Assembly: GCA_027972325.1 (NCBI GenBank) | Contig: JAPMOS010000376.1 | Coordinates: 1 to 22,145, forward strand | DNA from: Paratrimastix pyriformis | Taxonomy: Eukaryota > Preaxostyla > Paratrimastigidae | Direction of reading: 5' to 3' | DNA: 22,145 nt | In this document: positions 1-8,370 of the stretch, one piece after another | How positions within the stretch are numbered: position 1 is the stretch's first letter | Layout: the number at the start of each line of letters is the position of its first letter | The notes under the pieces: model-generated | Databases searched by the model: none | Told to the model about the DNA's origin: nothing | Seen by the model: the letters and a program-made list of their open reading frames with translations, nothing else | Made by a program: the position numbers and the translations under genes

Positions 1-2
1 TC

Positions 3-104
3 AACTACGAATATAGTGTCAGATTGAGTATGTCACCATTCTGTCAACATGCGATATCTTCATGTCAAATTTTTTTTGTGACAGATGAAACTTTTTATGC
101 ATGA
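3..104 (+). other. 3' end of an open reading frame entering from the left edge
   Basis: A plus-strand frame is open from the window edge to a stop at 102-104, giving about 33 residues. Its stop overlaps the ATG at 101 of the next frame. It may be the C-terminus of an upstream viral gene. It is too short to recognise, and chance is possible. Confidence 0.25.
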
Positions 105-466
105 TTTGTATGAAACGCATCATGTTCCTCTCAATAAACCTTGACTCAACTCAGAAAACACTCATTTTGAACCAGTGGATGAACAAAAATCCAAATTACC
201 TAACTCTTATAGGCACTCATCTTGTCACCAATTCAGTCACCAGAAGTAGGTATTTTGTAGTAATCCGGGGCTTATACACTGATCAAATCATTAATAATGT
301 GACGAGTGAAGCCGCAATACCAGTTTTTGTTGGAACAGATAACAAAGGACTCGAACTATCACCAACATCGACTTTAACGAGAACTTATGACTATTCGATA
401 TTAGATGAAACAGGACAACCCACAACTGATGTAGTGACTGTAAACATGTTATTTAGAGTGGACTAA
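101..466 (+). CDS. Hypothetical virus-like protein, beta-rich (121 aa)
   Basis: I do not recognise the family. After a short hydrophobic N-terminus, the chain has many alternating hydrophobic and polar stretches (around residues 37-55 and 85-120) rich in Thr, Val and Ile, with no Cys after residue 3. This suggests a beta-sandwich fold and would suit a minor capsid or penton-like protein, but that is only inference. The start could be the ATG at 101 or a later one at 110; upstream in frame there is a stop. Its 3' end overlaps by four bases the end of the convergent minus-strand gene at 463-747. Confidence 0.55.
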   Translation: MICMKRIMFLSINLDSTQKTLILNQWMNKNPNYLTLIGTHLVTNSVTRSRYFVVIRGLYTDQIINNVTSEAAIPVFVGTDNKGLELSPTSTLTRTYDYSILDETGQPTTDVVTVNMLFRVD

Positions 467-747
467 GAAGGAGAGAGCTTTTGTAGCACGAGTTTTATAC
501 CGTTTCCTAAGTCTTTTGTGAAGAACACACCTAAAGATGGTGTCTCTCGTATTCTGTATCTGAAGACTGTTGCAGTTTTATGAACCCGTTTAATCGGTAC
601 TAATTTATGCTTTTTTAACCAGGCTCGACATTGATTTGGCTTAAATTTAGCTATTTCGAATAGGACTGTAACGATATTAAACTTGGTATCGAGCGACATG
701 TCTGAAGGCACCTCAGGTGAATCATCTGTAGCAGTTTTGACTTTCAT
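463..747 (-). CDS. Small conserved-looking hypothetical protein (94 aa)
   Basis: Family not identified. The first 20 residues are polar and acidic. The rest forms a basic domain with a pattern of the type KPxxCRxWLKKHxLxPIKRV, then FRYRI, then a C-terminal LGNGIKLVL. Its spacing of aromatic and basic residues looks like a compact folded domain rather than chance. It converges with 101-466 and diverges from 821-1633, sharing a 73-base intergenic region with the latter. A nucleic-acid-binding role is possible from the charge but not shown. Confidence 0.55.
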   Translation of the reverse strand: MKVKTATDDSPEVPSDMSLDTKFNIVTVLFEIAKFKPNQCRAWLKKHKLVPIKRVHKTATVFRYRIRETPSLGVFFTKDLGNGIKLVLQKLSPS

Positions 748-820
748 TGTTGAATGTAATAATATAAGCAGGGAAAAATAATCGAAGTATTTTTTTCTCC
801 ATCAATTATATTAGTAACGA
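748..820. promoter_or_regulatory. Divergent intergenic region with TATA-like element
   Basis: This is the gap between the divergent genes 463-747 (minus) and 821-1633 (plus). It is strongly AT-rich and contains TATAAG at 763-768, about 53 bases before the plus-strand ATG, followed by a run of T. It probably holds promoters for both genes. There is no experimental or family-specific motif support. Confidence 0.3.
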
Positions 821-1633
821 ATGCCACAACGAAAACGTTCATCTTATGCAGCACCAGGTGAATCAGCACCTCATGGTTCATCATGGACAAAGAAGGCAGA
901 TTACATAGTCAAAGCCATGTCAAAACAAATGGGTGGTGGAAGTGCCATAATTGACAACTTACAACAAATTAATAAAACAGATGGATTGCTTAACCCGGAA
1001 CAAATGTATGTGACTCAGCCGGAAATGAAGGCAAATGAAGATTTTGAACTCGGGATATACCGTTTTTATCGAACAGGTGATACGTATTGGGCACTCGCAT
1101 TGCAGCAACATCCATACAAAGCGGATGATGATAAACGAACAGTTCATGAACTGATTGGACGCACAGTGTCAGCATTTGAACAGATTCCAATCGATGAAGC
1201 GATCTTTAAGCGGGCACTACGGATGCATCATGAAGCACCAAAAATCACACAACCGTTTTATGCAAAGGCATTGGAAAATGACACGGCACTTAAATATACA
1301 GCTCTTGTTGCACAATACAAAGAATGCCAGGAAACATTGCCGGAATTTGTCAAAAAGTATGGTGCTCAATCAAAAATCGTTGAAGGACTGAGAACAGAAA
1401 TGGCAGAACTTGCCGCATTAATTCAGAGTATGAATGACAGCGATACGTTTGGTGCAGACCTTGCAAAGCTTTTCCAGGCTAACCTTGCAGCAGAAGCCAA
1501 CATCCTCAACAGGATTATTCCAAAGTCAGGAGCCGTGTCTGTTGACAAATTAAAGGAAAAGTTCAGCGCTTTTGAATGGATGAAAATTCCAAAAGCTCCA
1601 GAACCAAAGGATCCAGCACATCCAGGAGTATAA
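821..1633 (+). CDS. Hypothetical virion-like protein with candidate protease site (270 aa)
   Basis: Not recognised by family. The N-terminus (residues 1-35) is basic and Ser/Ala-rich. It is followed by MGGG-S (residues 37-41, bases 929-943), which fits the [MIL]xGG-x cleavage pattern of adenovirus-type virion proteases. The middle (about 60-150) is a mixed alpha/beta stretch, and residues 165-235 are strongly helical with heptad-like Leu/Ala spacing. The C-terminus is Pro/Lys-rich (last 15 residues). The start at 821 is the first ATG after an AT-rich leader. A role as a core or DNA-associated virion protein would fit the basic N-terminus and protease-like site, but this is inference. Confidence 0.6.
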   Translation: MPQRKRSSYAAPGESAPHGSSWTKKADYIVKAMSKQMGGGSAIIDNLQQINKTDGLLNPEQMYVTQPEMKANEDFELGIYRFYRTGDTYWALALQQHPYKADDDKRTVHELIGRTVSAFEQIPIDEAIFKRALRMHHEAPKITQPFYAKALENDTALKYTALVAQYKECQETLPEFVKKYGAQSKIVEGLRTEMAELAALIQSMNDSDTFGADLAKLFQANLAAEANILNRIIPKSGAVSVDKLKEKFSAFEWMKIPKAPEPKDPAHPGV

Positions 1634-1729
1634 ACTTAAATCTTAGCGAAGCTCATAATCCATTTTGATTCCTATTTATATCTAAGTAGATATGAATATT
1701 CAAGTTTAAAATAGTGCAGAACAATTTAT

Positions 1730-2389
1730 TTAGAATGCATCTCCGGCAGGATGTTCTTCAGCCTGCTTTTTTCTCAGTTCTTCTAATCGTGCAGCAGTTA
1801 CGGTACCAGTGTAGCCTTCAACAAGTTCTTCCTCAGGTTCTCCATAATCAATAAGTCCAGCATTTCCAGGTGCAGGTGCAGGAGGCAATAATGATACAGA
1901 TATCGGTCTACCGCCTGTAGTAGGCGCAGGCATTGGTGCCCCACCAGTAGTTGGAGGAGGTAGCGTCGGAATTGCGTAAATTGGAGGAATCTCAATCGAT
2001 GGAAGTAATTCAGGGTGTTCCCTTGCCATTCGTTCTCTTTCAGCATCAATCTTAGCCTGTGATTTTAGGTATTCAGCACGTTCTTTTTCTAATCTATCTT
2101 TTACCGCTTTGACAGCCATATCAATCTCCTTTTTCTCATCTCTTGCTCCTTTGACTGCTTTTTTAGCGATCCTTCTAAAACTACCAAGAGGTGACATCTC
2201 ATATTGACCGGCGGCTTGAATGATTGCGGCGTCATACAACACTTGTTTTCCTGTCATTTTAGACATGACAGCCGCACAAATAGCTACAATTTCCTCTGTC
2301 TCATCATCAAACTGTGCGATGTGCGCAGCTCTTCGTCGATGTGTACCTTTTGACTTACGTGGTTCCTTGGAAGTATCCATTGTCTTCAA
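1730..2389 (-). CDS. Hypothetical basic/coiled-coil/proline-rich protein (219 aa)
   Basis: Family unknown. Three parts can be seen: a basic N-terminus (residues 1-25, Lys/Arg-rich); a helical segment (about 30-125) that includes a charged Lys/Glu coiled coil at about 85-125; and a Pro/Gly/Thr-rich linker (about 135-180) with a repeated PxPTTGG motif. The C-terminal tail is acidic then helical. The gene lies 20 bases downstream of the minus-strand gene 2410-3585 and could be co-transcribed with it. It converges on 821-1633, with a 96-base gap. The low-complexity linker suggests a structural or scaffold protein. No catalytic motif is visible. Confidence 0.6.
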   Translation of the reverse strand: MKTMDTSKEPRKSKGTHRRRAAHIAQFDDETEEIVAICAAVMSKMTGKQVLYDAAIIQAAGQYEMSPLGSFRRIAKKAVKGARDEKKEIDMAVKAVKDRLEKERAEYLKSQAKIDAERERMAREHPELLPSIEIPPIYAIPTLPPPTTGGAPMPAPTTGGRPISVSLLPPAPAPGNAGLIDYGEPEEELVEGYTGTVTAARLEELRKKQAEEHPAGDAF

Positions 2390-2409
2390 TAATAATACAC
2401 GAGAAATTT

Positions 2410-3585
2410 TCAGAGGATCGATGTCAGTGTGAATACAACAGCACCAAACAATAAAAATGGAGTGTAATTTGTTGATTCCGTGTCATGTGCAATAGGCTCG
2501 ACAGGAGGAATTGGTTCAGCAGGAGATGATGGGAGATTCCCATCACCCGAGCCGGCATCAGCCGGCTTCGTAATAGGCTCCGCAGGTGTAATTGGTTCAA
2601 CAGGTGGACTCGGTTTCTCATCTTTTTCTTTCTTTGCATTTACAACACATTCATTAAGTTGTTGTATTTGGACATTTGTTAATGTGCCTACATTCTTCCA
2701 ATCTATTATATTACGACAATCAACACAAACTAAGTCACCCCATTGCGGTTTTGATGGCATCTCAGGCTTATTTACATTAATCTGTGCTATTCGTTGTGAT
2801 AAGTACTCAGGCTTGTAATAAAATGTCATCATGAATTCACCCGTTTTGTTCTGACGGTTTAACTCACTCCATTCACATGATTGGACATTAAGATTTGATA
2901 AATCGAGTCCATTTTGCTTAATAGTTGATGCAATGTATTTGTCCTTATCAGTCATCAGGCTGAAGGCAATCGAATCGATATTCCATAAGCCCGTGATTGT
3001 TGCATGGATGTATTGAATCGAATCATTCATAAAATACCATTTGTCGTATTCATCTTTCCATTTGTCAAACTTAGCATAATAGTCATCCATCTGTTTTAGG
3101 TATGAATCATTCATTTTGATAATGTTTTGAACCCCTTTTTCACATTCAGATAACTCTTTAGGAGCTGAATCTTCAATGTCTTTCAGACAGTCCCAATTTT
3201 TGGCACATGACTCAATCTTCGAACAGTTTACACACTTTTGGAACTGTGTCTCAGTTGTCGATTTAGCTATTGCTGGAAAAAACTCCGTATATGAATCAAA
3301 GTCAAAGTTGTTGGAGTGTGCAAAAGCTAATGCCTGTGGCACCGTGAAATCACTGTAAAAGGCTCTCGTTTTACTCCCTCCACGTAACGGCATTTCGACT
3401 CGTAACTTAGCATATAATGCCTTTAACTCACGCTTTCTGTCCTCACCTTCTACCTTCATCAGATTGTCATATCGATGTTTTGATATAAAGTCCATTTTCA
3501 ACGTTAACCTGATGTAACTGACATTGTTCTGTTGAAAAGCATTGATGAACTTACTTTCAGTATCCAATGAATTCCACTGAATCAT
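2410..3585 (-). CDS. Tail-anchored cysteine-containing membrane protein, possible entry-complex component (391 aa)
   Basis: There is a hydrophobic C-terminal segment (about 374-391) preceded by a Pro/Glu repeat stalk (PxEPI units, about 327-366). The ectodomain-like part has nine Cys: C118, C121, C127, C133, C148, C237, C287, C290 and C313, including two CxxC pairs. The A16/G9/J5 family of poxvirus entry-fusion proteins (and ASFV E199L) shares the plan of Cys-rich domain plus C-terminal anchor. That is a topology match, not a demonstrated homology. LRGG at residues 67-70 (bases 3376-3387) matches a virion-protease consensus. The gene is divergent from the L1-like gene at 3633, with 47 bases between the starts, which would suit partner proteins. 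It could equally be an unrelated virion membrane protein. Confidence 0.55.
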   Translation of the reverse strand: MIQWNSLDTESKFINAFQQNNVSYIRLTLKMDFISKHRYDNLMKVEGEDRKRELKALYAKLRVEMPLRGGSKTRAFYSDFTVPQALAFAHSNNFDFDSYTEFFPAIAKSTTETQFQKCVNCSKIESCAKNWDCLKDIEDSAPKELSECEKGVQNIIKMNDSYLKQMDDYYAKFDKWKDEYDKWYFMNDSIQYIHATITGLWNIDSIAFSLMTDKDKYIASTIKQNGLDLSNLNVQSCEWSELNRQNKTGEFMMTFYYKPEYLSQRIAQINVNKPEMPSKPQWGDLVCVDCRNIIDWKNVGTLTNVQIQQLNECVVNAKKEKDEKPSPPVEPITPAEPITKPADAGSGDGNLPSSPAEPIPPVEPIAHDTESTNYTPFLLFGAVVFTLTSIL

Positions 3586-3632
3586 TCTTAATGCTATACA
3601 AGGTGAAATTTTCGATGAGTACTGTATACAAC

Positions 3633-4286
3633 ATGGGTGGAAACATTAGTTATAACTCAATTAGGCAAGACCTGTTGAACTATCTGTCTGTCAATGAAAC
3701 CAACATCATAATGCAACAAGTCAATGTGGTTCTTAATGCAAAGAATGAAATCATCTTTCGTAACATAGCTCACATCAAAAACGTGAAGATTTCTTTTGCC
3801 AATGACATAAAGAACCAAATCATAGCAAAAACCATATTGGAATCGACATCGGCAACATCTGCTTTCAATGACATCCTCAACAAGATATCAGAAAAGCAAA
3901 ACCAAGGTGGTATCTTTACCGCAAACTATAACGTGCTCGACATGATTAAGAAGCTAAAGAACGTTGTTGATGTCAATCGTGTCAACCAACAGATGCAAAA
4001 CATACGAAACTCATTCGACGTCGTCAATTCCTTCCAAGTTATTAATGATGCTTTTGTTCCTTCATCAAGTCTCGAAGATGTCGACTTAACTGCTACCAAT
4101 CAACTATATAACAAACAAGTTTACGATTCATTAGCTGAAATATATTCTGAAGTGGATCAACACACAAAAGATGAAGAAGAACACGACATTGGACAAACTG
4201 CTGATAACACCACCGCATTGATTGCTATTGCTGCTGTCTTAGTGGTTGGAGGCTTTATCTATATGAACAAACAAAGCGGAAAGTAA
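3633..4286 (+). CDS. Myristoylated, C-terminally anchored membrane protein of L1/F9-like architecture (217 aa)
   Basis: I chose the ATG at 3633 over the upstream in-frame ATG at 3567 because it gives M-G-G-N-I-S, a textbook N-myristoylation signal (Gly2, Ser6). The body (about 10-185) is largely helical and Asn/Gln/Ile-rich. A single transmembrane segment lies at about 194-210 (ALIAIAAVLVVGGFIYM), with a short Lys-containing tail. N-terminal myristate plus one C-terminal anchor and a helical ectodomain is the plan of poxvirus L1 and F9 and ASFV E248R, which act in membrane fusion at entry. Unlike poxvirus L1, this protein has no Cys at all, so the conserved disulphides are absent. It is followed 22 bases later by 4309-4941 on the same strand. 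Confidence 0.65.
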   Translation: MGGNISYNSIRQDLLNYLSVNETNIIMQQVNVVLNAKNEIIFRNIAHIKNVKISFANDIKNQIIAKTILESTSATSAFNDILNKISEKQNQGGIFTANYNVLDMIKKLKNVVDVNRVNQQMQNIRNSFDVVNSFQVINDAFVPSSSLEDVDLTATNQLYNKQVYDSLAEIYSEVDQHTKDEEEHDIGQTADNTTALIAIAAVLVVGGFIYMNKQSGK

Positions 4287-4308
4287 TTTCAAATGTATAT
4301 TATGTCAG

Positions 4309-4941
4309 ATGAGTCAATCAGAACTGCTTTTCATGGCAAAAGTGGCAAAAGCCTGTATGATGAAACAAAAGTACAACAAAGATTTCATGGTTCCATTGAT
4401 TGGCACACTGTCGAGGAACCCTGAAATCGATGATAGCATAATTCCTCATGATGTCGAGCCTGAGGTGCCTGAAGAAGAACGAAAAGAACGTGTACGACCT
4501 CGAACAAAAGAGGAGCAACGCTTTGAAGAAGAAAGGAATTTTCATGAATACATGAAAGGTGGATACACACAAACTCAAATCATTGAAACCGTCAGACAAC
4601 TCAGACCATATGTTCCTTCTCGTATCTTTAACGCAACAATCTTTGCTAAACAGAACTTTATTCGTGTGACACCTCAAGCATTTCGTGAGTTAAAAGCCCA
4701 AGTCTTTAATTTGAGCCCTGATGTGATTGCTGATATGGAACATGAGTACAACGTCGTGTCACACACTAAAGGTAGTCGAAATGTCACTAAACTATTTGGT
4801 TCAAAGTATGAGACAGTCGCTGAGACAAAACAACAAATGCGTGCTGCAAAAGGCAAGAGACAACCAAAAGCTCATAATCCACAACCGCAAAAAGAATACA
4901 ACTTACGGTCCAAAACACGGTTACGTGGAGGGAAAAAGTAA
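4309..4941 (+). CDS. Hypothetical basic virion-like protein ending in an LRGG site (210 aa)
   Basis: Family not recognised. Residues 40-85 are highly charged (Glu/Arg/Lys). Residues 85-160 look like a small folded helical domain. Residues 160-210 are strongly basic and Gln/Asn-rich, ending in R-L-R-G-G-K-K (LRGG at 4921-4932). The terminal LRGG-K fits the [MIL]xGG-x pattern cut by adenovirus or ASFV-type proteases. It also resembles the ubiquitin C-terminus, but the protein shows no ubiquitin fold. The basic tail suggests DNA or RNA contact. The gene lies between the L1-like gene and the interrupted gene at 4956, all on the plus strand with 14-22 base gaps, so the three may be co-expressed. 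Confidence 0.6.
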   Translation: MSQSELLFMAKVAKACMMKQKYNKDFMVPLIGTLSRNPEIDDSIIPHDVEPEVPEEERKERVRPRTKEEQRFEEERNFHEYMKGGYTQTQIIETVRQLRPYVPSRIFNATIFAKQNFIRVTPQAFRELKAQVFNLSPDVIADMEHEYNVVSHTKGSRNVTKLFGSKYETVAETKQQMRAAKGKRQPKAHNPQPQKEYNLRSKTRLRGGKK

Positions 4942-4955
4942 GAATTTCTATTTGT

Positions 4956-5390
4956 ATGGTATTGACAACCATGCACAGAACAGTTGAAACTGTTAACGAA
5001 ACTCAACTAAATGATACTCTCCAAGAGCTCCATCACCCTAATAAGGTGATTCTTACGCCTTATGATGAGGCTATTGCTAAGCAAGATGAAAGCTTAGCAC
5101 AGAATGTTGTGAAGATAAGATTCGACAGTGGACAAACTGTGTTCATTAAGAAAGAATGGTATGAGTTATCTGATGTGTTCAAACAACCTGTCATTTTCCA
5201 ATCATTTGAGCGTTACATGAAATGGATTTACCCTCTACTAAACAATTCCGGGCGCGACTTACAGTTCGATGACGATGTGGATTCCATGGCTGAACTCGGT
5301 GGATTCATTGAGGAGGTGTTTAAATACAAACTCGATAAGCTGCTCGTTGAATCTGTCGTGTGTGATTGTTTCCGGTTTTGTATGGACGGG
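4956..5390 (+). CDS. 5' part of a hypothetical virus-like gene cut off by the GC-rich block
   Basis: The frame starts at ATG 4956 (alternative start at 4971). It encodes about 145 residues in the codon style of the AT-rich block before base composition changes sharply near 5370-5390. The frame formally runs on to 5576, but that part is Gly/Arg-rich translation of G-runs and is unlikely to be native. The visible part is acidic with aromatic-rich segments (about 50-90) and a helical end. The family is not recognised. The first frame after the GC block on the same strand (18024-18491) is a candidate for the other part of the same gene, from position and orientation only. Confidence 0.5.
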
Positions 5391-5406
5391 GCGTCGACAA
5401 GAACCC
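5391..5406. repeat. Direct repeat at the left edge of the GC-rich block
   Basis: Sixteen bases beginning GCGTCGACA match the copy at 17957-17972 at 14 of 16 positions, with the first nine identical. The copies sit exactly at the two composition junctions. This is what a target-site duplication, or a recombination microhomology, would look like. Confidence 0.5.
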
Positions 5407-5430
5407 AGAGTGCACAGGGCATTCATGAAC

Positions 5431-5703
5431 GGGGGTGGGGGTTGGGGGTGGGGGTGGGGCGTGGAAGAGAGCCGATTTTGGGATCCTCTGTTGAGAAAAC
5501 TGGTCATGCACGCAATCACAATTTCTCCTCGCTGTACCCCCCCGACAGGTTCAGGAGGCCAATTGTGCCGTTGTAATACCGCCCTCCAACTATTCCCATC
5601 CCCCACCCCTTCCTCGAGCATCCGTGGAAGATCATTTTGTTTTGCAGAAAACCGGACCGGAAAACTGCGGGACGGGGGCGGGGTGGGGTGGGGGGGTGGG
5701 GTG
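5431..5703 (+). other. Edge region with two G-quadruplex-like tracts, no gene
   Basis: Two G-run clusters, at about 5431-5459 and 5673-5703, each have at least four runs of four or more G separated by one or two bases. This is the standard pattern for G-quadruplex formation. Between them lies unremarkable sequence. On the minus strand this is downstream of the integrase remnant and could be its 3' untranslated or terminal-repeat region; an AATAAA-type signal lies near 5708 on that strand. Confidence 0.45.
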
Positions 5704-5707
5704 TGGT

Positions 5708-7057
5708 TTATTCGTCGGGCGGGTGACGCCGACGATCAACAACGGGGACCAGAGCGCCTCCCGCAGCAGGAAGCGGGGCATCGAAGGTCTCATCGTAGGG
5801 CCGCAGCTTGTTTCGTCCGTAGATCTTGGGCATGCCCAACGGGACCCGATCGTCAAAAGCGATGACATACGTCCCGTTCCTCCGGCGTTCCGAGACCATG
5901 CCCGCCCAGCAGAACTTGCCCATCCCGGCCGGCGCCACTTGACGGGCGGGTTGACCATCACGGCAGTCCCCTCCTCGATGGTCTCTTGTTCCTTACGGCG
6001 CCGCTCAATGTAGCCGTACTCACGGTGTCTGTAGAACGCGACGGCCTGCTTGATTTGGCGGACCTCCGCGGGCGTCAGGTTGGTGAACTTGGCCGGGAGC
6101 GGAGCCATGTCGCCCAGTTGCTGGTACTCTGGGAGATAGAGCGCCATCAGCACAACCGGGCGTTGCTGGAAGACCGAGGAGACAGTGGCGGTGTTGTACA
6201 GTTGCACGGCGCGCTGCAGGAAGGGCTGCCACGGCAGCTCGCGGTTGGTGGCCGGAACTGTTCTCATCTTCATTACGCGGTTCTTTAGCTTCTTGACCGC
6301 GTTTTCGGCCTTCCCATGAGACTGGGGTAGTACGGCCTCGACCGGTGGTGCTCGATGTGGACCCCGGGCAGCAGGTTCTTGTTCCTGAACGGGGAACTGA
6401 CTTGAAAACCCTCAGAAAAATGGTGACAGACTCGATCCACTCGGTCACCCGCTGGTTGACGAACTCGGTCCCGTTGTCGGTCACGATCCGGGCGGGAAGC
6501 AGGTTGGGCTCGTCGCTGGTGAAAACCCGATCGAGAAGGCCAACCACCTCCTCCCCGGTGGCCTTCATCTCGTGCGTCGTCGCTGCCCACATGTAGCTCG
6601 AGAAGTGGTCGACGAGCACGCAGAACCCGCGCGGCCTCGGGCAGTTGATCTCGAAGCCGCCACAATCGAGTTCGACCACCTCGAGGGGCCGGTTGACCAC
6701 CAAGGCGTGGTACTTGGGATGCTCGTAGGTGGGTCGAACGGTCTGGCACTGGCCACAGGTCCCGATGATATCCCGCGCAATTTGATCGATGCCTTGGATG
6801 TAGTAGAGGCCTTTCGTGTAGGCAATCAGAGCATCTCGGTTGAGGTGCCCTTGCTCGACATGCAAGCGACGCACCAAGCTCACTCGGCGTGCAAGCGGGT
6901 AGACGACGGGCAACCAGACGGTCCGGTCGCGGATCTCGTGGTCGTAGCGGAGCCGCTGCAGAACTCCTCCGACCACGCGGTAAAACCCTTCACGGGCATG
7001 TTTTTGGCAGTTAAAACGATAACTGCGGGTTCCTTCGGGGACTGGAGAAGGAGACAA
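5708..7057 (-). pseudogene. Ty3/gypsy integrase remnant with GPY/F-like C-terminal module
   Basis: The N-terminal part shows an HHCC zinc-binding pattern (HVEQGH ... CGQC). This is followed by an integrase core with the DCGGF and VTDNGTEF motifs, which carry the first two acidic residues of the DDE triad. Further along the strand is an integrase C-terminal stretch, and then a GPY/F-like module (about 5708-5938). These parts are the normal order in Ty3/gypsy pol. The remnant is broken at a few places and is not a functional gene. No chromodomain is seen after it, unlike the neighbouring element at 10361-13113. Confidence 0.75.
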
Positions 7058-7384
7058 ATTTTTGCTTTGAACTGAAAAAACAACAACAGACGATCCATCC
7101 CGGAAAGGAGCGCGTGAATCCCACGCGCAGTCCGGTCGTAACTACCCCAAGCAGAATCATCGTCGACCTCGACTGCGACATCATCAATCATGGGGTCAAT
7201 CTCGGCGGCTTCAATCTCGTCGGCGACTGGGGGCATGTCTCCAACTTCCTCATCATCCGCCAACTCAGGCTCCACGTAAAATTCCTCCTCTTCTGGTGGA
7301 GGCGGAATAACGTCAACAAGGTCGTCTTCAATTCGCTCCATGGCGCGACAATTGTGGCTCTCACGGGCATCTTCTGCCAACAAC

Positions 7385-7693
<309 letters not shown>

Positions 7694-7759
7694 CGAGGGG
7701 ATGAAATGAACAACAAAATGGACGATGATCGGGATGAACGATTTATTTGCTGGAAGATT

Positions 7760-8370
7760 TCACGAGGCATTCCCAATGGCACGGAAGGTACTGCCTGCCC
7801 GTGTAGTCCGATACTTCTGGCACTGAATCGCCCAGTCGTAGGTCGGCCGGTCGGCCTCGGAGAGCCAGATATTCCTTCTCACAGGACGCAAAAGCCCTTG
7901 CGAAAGCAGGGCCGAACTTCGAATGGCGAAGTTGAGCACGGTCCCGCAGCACAGCTTGAGCATATCTGGGAAGGCGCGTTCCCAAAGGACAAGTTCTTCC
8001 AAGCTGAATGGACCCTCAATCGGGTATGCAGCCCCACGGCTTGTTCGTCCTCCAGGTTCTGAGCAATGGCCAGGGCCCGCGCAGAAAGATTGCGGTACAC
8101 CGCGGTCACATTGCTGCACGTGCCTTCAGTCAGCACACGAATGGAGCTGGTAAAGACACCGATCAGGCGATTCAGGACCTTGTGAAGCTCGACACAGATG
8201 CCGCTGTCGAGGTGGTATTCCGAAAGCTCTGCAGAAAGCACACCGGAACGGTGATGCCCCGGTTCAAATGGCGCTTAGGGAAACCAAATGGCGAGCAATT
8301 CGGGAAGATCTGCTCGTAAAATGTCTGTCGGCTCAGTGAAACGCATTCCTTTGACTTTGGGAGAAACACC
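7760..8370 (-). pseudogene. Gag-like helical region of an LTR retroelement (broken)
   Basis: Overlapping minus-strand frames encode Leu/Ala-rich helical segments with scattered Cys and Trp, in the position expected for the capsid part of gag: after the proline-rich frame 8333-9688 and before pol remnants. The match is by position and style only; no zinc knuckle was seen here. The region is degraded. Confidence 0.35.

Larger units (their letters stand above)
1..5390. mobile_element. Left segment of an AT-rich integrated dsDNA virus-like element
   Basis: This block is AT-rich and gene-dense, with reading frames on both strands, overlaps or gaps mostly under 100 bases, and no introns seen. It ends abruptly where a GC-rich block begins. 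Its gene style matches the right-hand block (17973-22145), which carries a Polinton/adintovirus-type DNA polymerase, so I infer that both are parts of one integrated element. No major capsid, packaging ATPase or integrase is recognised here. Several frames have virion-like features: a myristoylated membrane protein, tail anchors and candidate virion-protease sites. Most frames are open over their full length, suggesting a fairly young copy. The element continues beyond the left edge of the window. Confidence 0.6.

Noticed and set aside
3567-3632. Upstream ATG at 3567 as the start of the L1-like gene
   Set aside because: The internal ATG at 3633 gives an exact myristoylation signal, and the upstream part overlaps the divergent gene's 5' end.
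4921-4932. Ubiquitin-like C-terminal RLRGG in the 210-residue protein
   Set aside because: No ubiquitin fold upstream, and the same LRGG occurs internally in another protein, so a protease site is the better explanation.
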